Shown: positions 55,150 through 64,000 of the stretch, one piece after another
Numbering within the stretch: position 1 is the first letter of the stretch
How the letters are laid out: each line of letters begins with the position of its first letter
Assembly: GCA_036924285.1 (NCBI GenBank)
Contig: JAYKYS010000007.1
Coordinates: 4,154,001 to 4,218,000, forward strand
Direction: 5' to 3'
DNA from: Asterella californica
Lineage: Eukaryota; Streptophyta; Marchantiopsida; Marchantiales; Aytoniaceae
Length of the DNA stretch: 64,000 bases
Position numbers and translations under genes: made by a program
The notes under the pieces: model-generated
What the model was told of the DNA's origin: nothing
Seen by the model: only the letters and a program-made list of their open reading frames with translations
Database searches by the model: none

Positions 55150-55197
55150 TAATTTATCACCTAACCCTTCTCGCCGGAAGGGTTAGGTGATAAATTA
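55150..55197. repeat. Hairpin of the CTAACCC family, 21-bp perfect arms
   Basis: The left arm at 55150-55170 and right arm at 55177-55197 are exact reverse complements around the loop TCGCCG. The arm core is CACCTAACCCTTC. Related hairpins lie at 28754, 34382, 54755, 55471 and 61388. Confidence 0.9.
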
Positions 55198-55679
55198 GCA
55201 GTGATAATGCAAGGAAGTGAATATGCACGCTCAAGTAGAGACATCTCGACCAGCTTTGGGGAAATTTTGCTGGGTTTTTGTTATCGAAAATATATAACTG
55301 TTATACATAAAATATATAATAAGTTTTACCAGAAATTAAGACTGTTATATAACTGTTAAATGTTAGTCATACTAAACAACAGAACCCGCGAGTGGCAATC
55401 CGCTTCCAAGAGTATAAGTTCGGATGCTTACTGACAAAATAATAGATATAATCAATATATTAATTTATTAACTAACCTTTTCGGACATAAAAGTTCGATA
55501 ATAAATCAACCTTCTTTCACTCTTCCATCTTCAGACAGAAGAGGTGAATAAATGCAGTAATGCTCTGAAGTGGAAGAGTGAATAAATGCGACAATGCTCA
55601 AGAGGGCATTACGCTCATAATCCACTAGTGGGGAACCACTTGGACACTATTAGAGCAAACTTGTTACTACACAACTAGA

Positions 55680-57880
55680 TTCACATACAACATTAACTTA
55701 TCTCTCTTCATGATATGAGAGGAAAAGTTTGAAGTGCTCCAGTTGTTCTCTTTGTGTTTAGTTCTTCATATATAAATCCAATTCTTCATAATATATCAAA
55801 TGTTTAATGCAAAGGGCCTTGCGTGTTAACTTTATATATTTTATGGTAAAAGAAACAGTGGGCAAAATAGAACTCAATGAAGAAGTGGAAAGAGCGGAGT
55901 CAAAGAAGTTGTTGCAAGAAGTTTCGGTCAAAGGACTATCATACATAAGCATAGCATAAGCAACCGGAAAGAGTGGGTTTTCAATCTTGAACCAATCCTC
56001 AAAATAGAACCGAGAGGTATAGAAGGTTAAGTAAATTTTGAATGAGAAATCACGATTACTATTGTGACTTTCGCAACCTAAAGAATAAAGGAAATATAAT
56101 TGTTGATCGTTTTATGAAATAATCTAAAATATTATTAAATTAACATATGAAGATTTTGATTTAAAACCAATCGTTCTTGTCAAACGTCTGACGTGATAAT
56201 CCTTTGCGGAGATGGTCTATCGTGCATAAAGCCACTCACAACTACAAATTCTATATTTCCAAAACCCTTAATTAATTAAACCACCTATACATATTCGCTT
56301 CTTCTGAACTTACAGGGCATAGAATTCTTGACGAGACTCGCTAATCGGATGATTGTCATAAAAAAGTTTACCATGTCGTATCATGAATTACAGGGATCAC
56401 ATCATGTACCAAAGATCCGAACAGATTCACGGGTTATCGTATTGTTATTCAAATTTGCTATACTCAGGTAGCGAAAATTAATTCTCATCGTTCTTGGTAT
56501 TGGCAGATTGTCTCTGAGGTGTCTGATATTCGATTTGGTCATTTTTTCCTATAATTGACTATTTTTATTTTCATTCAAAAGAACATTTTCTTATAGTGTG
56601 GTCATCAAATATAAAAAATTCAGTGTATATTAAAAGGAAAGATATTCCGCGATAACTCCAGATGAAACAATTCGCTATATTGCTTCAAATGTAGGTCAAA
56701 GTTTGCGATTCTCAATACATTAATTCCTTAAATAGATATTTTCAATAACAGCACGGTAATAAATGAGAGTGTCATGTCTCAGGTTTCATATTTCATTCTC
56801 ATGGCCAGCAGTCTTCTAACTGTATAATTCGCTACTTTCATATTAATATACTGTAACAAGAACCTTACATGAAATTATGTTAACAGATCACCAATTATTG
56901 AATATCGGTTCATCCTTATATAAGAATGCGATGAAACTAAAAGCATTTGAATCAGATAGTAGAATATGTAAACGGATGGACTTTCGAATAAGTCAGAAAA
57001 TCCAGATGTTTCAGAAACTGGTTCGCCTAGACGTACATTCTGTGAAAAAGTATAAAACTGAAATGGTTGCAACATTCTGTATATGGAAACAGCAATATGG
57101 CTGTGTTATGGGAGACTGAAAATATTCAGATCACAGAATTATTGGAAAGACTTATAAAAAGAGTGAAAAATAATATCTAAACACTTAGAACACTTGATCA
57201 GCAGTTACTGCAGTGAATAATTATGGAATTCTTCTATGTATTGATAAGGTTTACAGACCTTTCATGAAACCTGTTTACAAACCCTCGGAATTTGCATGAT
57301 CATGATGAACAGCATTGAGCCTTTTGAAACTAACGGACTATACCCATAAGAGATATGTCGTGGATTTCTCTTCCACTTGCATTTCAGTTGTACAGTAAAG
57401 TAAAACCACTTTTGAAGGTTCATTTGTTGTTTCCTCTACTCAAAAGAAGTAGACAGTACCAGATTCAACTTCCTTGTTCTTTTATAGCAGGTGCACATTG
57501 TGAATCTTCGTCACATTCACAATGGAGCTGCTCCAAATTATTTTCGTTGATTTTATAATTTTTACATGAATTTCATACTTATAATGTCTCTTGCAGTCGT
57601 CTCCTCGTCTATCGCATGAACTTCGTCACTAATTTCTGTTATACTCTACGAATACTCAACTGAGAATATGGAGTTTTGTTTTGTTCTTGCAGAGAGGAAC
57701 GCGTGGAGGCGCCAAGCTTTATGTTCTGTTTAACGCATTCACAAACTTATCTACCACAGTACCTTGATAATTAACTGTATACAGACTGTAACAGATAAAG
57801 TATTGATTGCCAGATATAATAAACTATAAAGGCACTGTTTACAACGTGCTCGTCACATTCAAAATTATTCTCTGTCGTCA
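55680..57880. repeat. Unit C copies of blocks from units A and B
   Basis: 55680-56270 matches 24020-24560, 56360-57130 matches 25080-25930 and 32975-33830, and 57120-57880 matches 33840-34690. The order is the same in each unit. No conserved frame is seen. Confidence 0.7.
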
Positions 57881-57904
57881 AAACAAGAATACAGTCGCAA
57901 CTCT

Positions 57905-58965
57905 CTAAGTGCATTATCAATAATTGCAGTCTCTGGACAAGTCCATGCTCTAGATTTAGTCTCCCAAAAAATATATGGACAGAAGTGCAATATTTTCGAC
58001 TTGGATTAATGCAAGGCGATATGAAATCAAATCTACTACAGACAAATCTGTAAGTGCGGACCTCAGACTAATGCAAGATTTCAGTAATGCAATTATTGTT
58101 CAATGTTTGCTCTTGTCTAGTGAAGGGAGAGAGTCGAGCAATATGTTCGTATCTTTGTGTTTCGATTGAAAGTGACAGTACTCAATAATAATAAAAAGAA
58201 ATATCATCAAAAATCACAGTAGACATTTCTTTTCCTACCATGGTGTGATACAAAACTCGAAAAGTTATCTCTGTATCAAATAATATCTCTGTAGAGCCCG
58301 TTGTTACCTAAACCTCCTTAAGAACCATTTTGCACTTATCAAATATCTTTGCAAGTACAAAAAACAGAAAAGAATGCACTAATCAAGGCATGCAAACTCT
58401 CAATAAGAATATCAAAAACTACCTCCAAAGCATTGCATTTATCCAGTTTCGATTGTATTTTGCTTCTTCGGACATTAATATATTACCGGTAGCTTATGTC
58501 TGTCAGAATTTATTCCACGAGAAGCTGTGCGATATAACACATCATTGCTTGGAAGCTCTCTCCATAGCACCCTTGCAGCCCGTCTTGCACTACTTTTCAC
58601 GTCTCAGAGTAATGGCATTTGCTTTATAGTTTTTTCAAGTGTCAGTAGTGGAGCGTTCTGTAAATCGTTGAAGGTTGCTAATGACAACAAAAATTGTACT
58701 AAGACTTCTTTTAATTTACTAGCATATTTATTTGCGATCACGCTATCGTATACACATGTTAAAATTTCAAATTTCTCTAGAAAAGTTCTGATTTCAACTA
58801 ACAGTATGACGTGCAATTCTTTATTTTCATAGGAAGTACTAACATTTCAGTTAACTTCTTCCGGCTTTTTTGGATGGAAATGCAAAGGTAAATGTGAATC
58901 TGCAAGGCTGCTCTCGAGTCCTCATCACAGCAGGTAGGGAGTGCTGAGGATGCAGTTCATCGTCC
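57905..58965. repeat. Inverted copy of 36525-37530
   Basis: The minus strand matches the plus strand of 36525-37530. The minus-strand frame 58816-58604 shares FEILTCVYDS and KEVLVQF with the other copy. Orientation differs from all other duplicated blocks. Confidence 0.65.
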
Positions 58966-60099
58966 ACGATATTATTTAACAGGAGTAGAGTAAACTCCAA
59001 GTGTAGTATTAGAACATCAATTTTCCATAAGCATTAGATTTTTGGAGAATGAAAGTTGATAGCATAGAAGGTGTTCAAACCAGTTTTTCAACTCAAGTTT
59101 AAAACTTCATCAGTTAAGATTCCAAAACAGGAGTATAAATTAACAAAGACGGAGAGAGCACCCTCTATATGTTTTTTGCAGCTTTTGTGTCAACTTCTGG
59201 GATGACATGAAAGAGCATTGATCATACATGTATCGATTATGTATGAGGTTCAACTTTGTGCAATTGTACTTCTCACCTCTCGTCAAGAAATTTCATATAT
59301 GCAAGAAAAATCTTAAAGTATATTACGGGCTAGTCTGAAAGTAACGTAACTTCCATAGTTTTTGGATAAAAAACTATGACCCATGTGATCCCGCTTCGAC
59401 TCTAGAAGGTTCTGGATTAGATATTCTTGATGAAAACCTGATGTGAATGAACATTTAACCATTAGAGGTGCCCTCCTTAATATTTAGCACAAGAATGACG
59501 TTTAATGACACGCCCATGTCTGTTTGCTATTGCTTCGCGCTTGCCCAACCCAACTGCAACACCTAAACCGGGAAGGCGGATTTTCTAAAGAACCAAGGAC
59601 CCTAATGACAGGCAAGGACTCTAATGAAAGAGTCCTGCTCACTTGCCCAAGCAAACTCTAACACCTGAACCTAATGACAGGGGCTTGCTGCTGCATGGAC
59701 TCAACAGACCTTAAGCAAACGGCCGCACAGGAATAAAATGTCAAACTCGAGACATCTCGATACTAATCAGTGATGTTATCCAACACGCTAAATCAAGTCG
59801 ATGTCAAATTTTTTGTGAAAATACTCGATATATTGCTCTCCGATGTGGCTACCCGGTTTTGACACGTGTACGTATTAAGTGCAGATTATGGGTTGTTTAA
59901 GTTCCAAGAGAGGTGAACATCATAGCTGGCTGAAGAACTATGATGACCCTATTTACTTTTTATGGATTCATTTTACTAGAACGACTGAAATATGACGGCC
60001 AGTTCAATTGTGCCACTATGATGCCGTTATTGCACTTTGCTGTTTTCTATCACCCTTGGGTGCAGTATTTCACCAACACAGTTATCTTTTTCCTTCTTT
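58966..60099. other. AT-rich DNA, no gene recognised
   Basis: A 10-bp perfect hairpin (CATAGTTTTT / AAAAACTATG) lies at about 59364-59388. No supported ORF or RNA gene. Confidence 0.4.
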
Positions 60100-61800
60100 T
60101 AGCCAAAACTGCACTTTGGATGTATATTCTTTCACACACAAACAACAATGCTAGAAAGTTCCAGAATACTTCCGGTCTTTTTTCAGAATCTCCGGTCTGA
60201 GAAAAATTTGCAAGAAAATTTTCAAAAAAAGTTAACATTTTAGTGTAAATTATACATAATTTTTTATGAGAAAAATTTAAGAAAAATAAAGAACTCAGCA
60301 GGTCTGGTCTTGGTAGTACTGCTCCAAACTCAACAAAGCAGTATATCATTACGGTCAACAGTAAAACCCTGTTATAGTCACGCACTCGGTGATTTCATAT
60401 TTGTGATTATAACACTATGCGATTGTAAATTTCTGATCACATGATCGGGAGAAAATCGAACAATATATTGACTATATGTTTATAGTCATTGGAAAGAAAA
60501 ACACTTACAAAATGGGACTATAGTAAATAAGGTTAGAGACCATTAAAGACCATCCAACTACAATCTTATCTATTGTTGCGTGAACAGTTAGAGACAATGA
60601 AGACTTCCAACTCGATTCGATGAGGATATTGAACTTGGAAAGTGTCTATGCAGAAATGAAGAGCCTGTTAAAATTTTCTTAAACACATTAAATTCTAGTG
60701 TACTATCTCTTGAAAGTTGATGCTCTTTACACTTGGAAACATCATATGTATAAAAAGAGAGGAAAAAGAGGACAGAGCTTGATACAATCAAAAGAAGCAC
60801 TATTGATTTGTTCGTCATCACTTATGCAAACAAAGTTCGGTAAACTGTATTCATGAAGCAAAATCTACACACTGTGCATTATCACTGAATTTTCTCCACA
60901 GAAGACTATCATGTTGCTAAACACGATTAGTGTCCATGGTTGAAGAGAAATTAGTTGCTGGGAGAGGAGGGTCTGGCTAAGCCCTGTAACCTTCAGTGTT
61001 TTGTCTAGCAAAGCTCATTTTACACTAGTGCCAATGACTTGAATAGCGCATAATATGCATGCAACATACCCTTGGGAAGAAAAAGGAAAAGACAAGTGTG
61101 GAGAGAGGAGCAACGTCTAGCAGCGCAATGAGAACGAACAGTGCAGTAAGGTCTTATCCAACTCCTGGACCTATTAATCAATGTTAGATTAATAAGCTTT
61201 TATGAAATTTTAGTTATAAACTTAGAAGTGTTAAATGAGACATTATAAACTTTAAAATCAAATTCATTTTAGAAATAAATATTCTATATATCTGCATAAT
61301 GCATACCGGAACTTCCAGATCTAACCTATAAGTCATGTAGTATGAAGCTCTAGAACCATAAGAGCGGCTTCCGATCTTGTCAAAATGTAACTCTTCCTGC
61401 GGGAAGAATTAGAAGATAAATCAAATCGCTTTATATTATTCCCCTTTGAATATGCAAGGATGCGCATTAGTGCTAGAGTGCGGTTCATTTCGTCACTCTA
61501 GAAATGAATATACTAATCTGGATAGTAATAATATGATAAAATATTATAGTTTTATCTATATCTATTTCTTTTAGTAGTTTAAACTAGATTTTAAACCGTT
61601 TAATTCCAAAGTAGTTTACTGTAATGTACAACTGACAGTGAAGAGAAAACCAACATCATATGTCTTATAGTTATACTAGGGGAGTCAAAGTTGTAATATT
61701 TTCTGTATACTGTATCTTTCCCCTGCGGGGTGAAGTTATTACTTCGGCGGGACATTCACGGATTATATATATGTAGGCACCTCCGGAGGTGTTTGCAGGA
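60100..61800. repeat. Unit C copy of 27480-29140
   Basis: A collinear match to the unit A block, including the hairpin at 61388-61411 and the GC-rich palindrome at 61779-61790. An extra stretch (about 60945-60980) is absent from the other copy. Confidence 0.75.
61388..61411. repeat. Hairpin of the CTAACCC family, partial
   Basis: Arms TAACTCTTCC and GGAAGAATTA with one mismatch; paralogue of 28754-28777. Confidence 0.6.
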
Positions 61801-64000
61801 AATTACTCACGATATTATTTTATTCAATTTTTTATCCGTTTAGAATGTGATTTATTGCAATGAGAAACTGAATGCTAGGCTTATAAATTATAACTGTTAG
61901 AGATAGCAAATGATTAATTACGGTATGATTTTTATAATTCAAAAGATAATTTTTCTATGAACCGCGCCCGTAAAAAAGTAGACGAACTGTTATTACGGCT
62001 GTTTTCCTTCAGTACGTCCGAGAATTTGTGTTTAACTTTGACTACCCTTATTTCCTATAAATTCAAAAGGATTAGCACTTTTCAGCAGGTAACTTCTGAG
62101 GGTTTGTAAACACTTTCCTGTGAAAAGATCTTTGAATATTATAGGTATAAGAGCCTTCGAAGAAATTCGGAAGAATCCTATATTCACTGCAATAGGAGTG
62201 TAAATTTTCCTAAAGTGTTTAATTTTCTAGAAGTTATTTGTCAGTCCCTTTATAATACTCCAATAATATTGAGGTGATCTGAATACTTTCAGTCTCCCTC
62301 AGCCATAATATTACTTTCTACTTCTTGTCATTTTTTTCTGCACAGCAAGAAGCTTTTAAGTTTGTTTTTATCCTTTTCATATATACGTACAGGAAAACTC
62401 GTTTTTCAACGTCTCATTTCCAAGAACTTGCATCGTAGAAGAATGCCAAATAATAACAACCGACTCTTCCTTATTTAGTAAGAGTGGTTCACGTCTTGTG
62501 GGAGGTGAAAATGAAATATACTTAAGAGTGCTGAACTGAGTGTTGATGAATTTGCTTGCTGAAAGGGTAAGACCACATTCAAGTCTTCTTGGTTACTGGG
62601 ACCATCTCCACGTCCAGGGATGAGTGATATTGTAACAGGTCCAGGTAATGTGGTGATATTTACAACAGTTGTTCGCAGTTAATTAATTTCAGTCTTATAT
62701 TCTTAGGAAATGCATTATTTGTTTATTTACTTAGCTGTCGCATGAATCTATCCTTCGCTTTTTATTTACTCTACATACAGTTAGAGGAAAAAAATTTTGC
62801 GTCATTTCTTCAAGTTCAAGTTAAACTAGATCTACTTTTTCAGTAACAATATTCAATTTCTACATTCATGTTTGGTCGGGTCTCCACAAAACTTCCAGTT
62901 AAATCTGACCTCCAAGTTCCAACAAACACTACCGAGTACTTGAGTTACAGCCGGTCAAGATCATGCTCATCCAGATATCAGAGGATCCACGTTGGTTTGT
63001 TACTAAACAACAAAGTGATTTCTTCATTTGGAAGACAGTCAGTACGTGTCGGTGGAAATAACATCAAAAAATCACTTCTACTTTTTTTCCATTGTCTACT
63101 CAGCCCAAAATTAATTTCAAACACTTTTTGTTTGATCTTAAATGAGTAAGATGAGTTTGCCTTATAGGCTTATACTTGAGGCATTTGCACCTCGTTTGCT
63201 CGTCCACTTTAAGCAATAATGAATGATTGATTTTGATGTAACATTGAAAAGTAGATGTCAAGTTGTAATATGATTATGTGGTTAGAGAAGTGGAAATTTT
63301 TTGTCTGAGAATATTTGATTTATTCAAATAGTCACCCCACTTGACACTACCGTATCGATTTTCAACTGTAAATATGCATCATCCCTCCATTTTCAAACTA
63401 TACTGCATAATTACCGAAGAGATTTACTTTTTCCTCATGCACTAGAACATTTCATTAATTCCTGCGGAGTGTTCAAGATCACTACGGTAAAATTTAGATG
63501 CGAGTGAGTTGAGTGACCCTTTCTCGGATATGTAATTCTCTCTTAGTGATTTTAGTGTTTCGTACTGATCAGTATCGATGGAATCTAACTCTTCTTTCCC
63601 GAAAATGAGATCCAAGTGAAAGAAAGTAAATATGAACCCAACCCAAACAACCACATGATTCAAGGTACTACATTAAGATATTTATGTTGTTCTAAATGTT
63701 TGAATCAAGAGTATGTACTTGCAATATCCAGTTACATACTAGATGTATATATCTATGATTAGGGATTATATATTTGAATCTAATTTAAATTTCTAGGTAT
63801 ATTCCATGCCAAGGGAAGGTCAATGGAAGTTTGAGCTAAGAAATCATTTGCGCACTAGTACAGAAAATCTCTTGATTAGTGAAATGGATTACTAGTCCAG
63901 GACCTGATTAGTACTAATCCTTACTAGTGAATGTTGGGGCCTCAGGTCTCATGTGAATTCTTGATGCAAGTTTGACGCAATAAAACTGAAACATGGCACA
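61801..64000. other. AT-rich DNA with no recognised gene
   Basis: Two small frames were considered: 62868-63149 plus (93 codons) and 63663-63442 minus (73 codons, a hydrophobic start followed by a charged, exon-like composition). Neither has a recognisable motif nor a second copy in the window, so neither is called. Confidence 0.4.

Larger units (their letters stand above)
53395..55679. other. Unit C, non-coding, with hairpins
   Basis: 53395-54115 matches 31942-32750 and 54235-54390 matches 22250-22430. CTAACCC-family hairpins lie at 54755-54802, 55150-55197 and, degraded, about 55471-55517. No gene is recognised in the intervening AT-rich DNA. Confidence 0.5.

Overview
This window looks like transposon-rich nuclear DNA of a land plant. 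The evidence is Ty3/gypsy and Ty1/copia LTR elements of plant type, a primer-binding site matching plant tRNA-Asp, a DUF4218-like remnant of a CACTA transposase, and AT-rich intergenic DNA with few genes. I see no conserved housekeeping gene, rRNA, tRNA or CRISPR array, and the species cannot be named from the sequence.

Positions 1-2523 hold a decayed CACTA fragment and AT-rich spacer. Positions 2524-21461 are a nest. A 5.87-kb LTR-like unit with target duplication AAGAT carries a long minus-strand ORF. A complete 13.06-kb Ty3/gypsy element (4288-17348, target duplication CCTCG) has inserted into that ORF. The inner element reads on the minus strand: 3.2-kb LTR, tRNA-Asp primer site, gag, protease, RT/RNase H/integrase, polypurine tract, LTR. 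Each of its LTRs carries a 581-codon ORF upstream of the TATA box, in U3, so the genomic RNA would carry it as a 3'-terminal gene after pol. The outer LTR's ORF is a distant homologue.

Positions 21467-64000 are a decayed series of direct duplications, roughly unit A 22.2-29.1 kb, B 29.1-34.7 kb, D 39.4-40.4 kb and C 45.2-61.8 kb, broken up by transposons. Units B and C each carry a minus-strand gene that I reconstruct as two exons with the same splice sites and reading frame. Its product has two copies of an approximately 80-residue module (RWxEYSExSVIGxGVRA). D is a broken copy. The two genes differ by in-frame indels in exon 1 and exon 2, which argues that they were under coding constraint. 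I do not recognise the family, and it is the best candidate for something undescribed.

Inserted among these units are a chromovirus 3' end with a chromodomain (34.7-35.5 kb), a copia RT fragment (37.9-38.8 kb), an old copia element (40.6-45.2 kb) and a very young copia element (46081-51654). The young copia has LTRs identical by eye and a GAACC target duplication. Its primer-binding site matches the anticodon arm of initiator tRNA-Met, which implies half-tRNA priming as in Drosophila copia. A dispersed family of near-perfect hairpins is scattered through the duplicated DNA. The remainder is AT-rich sequence in which I see no gene.
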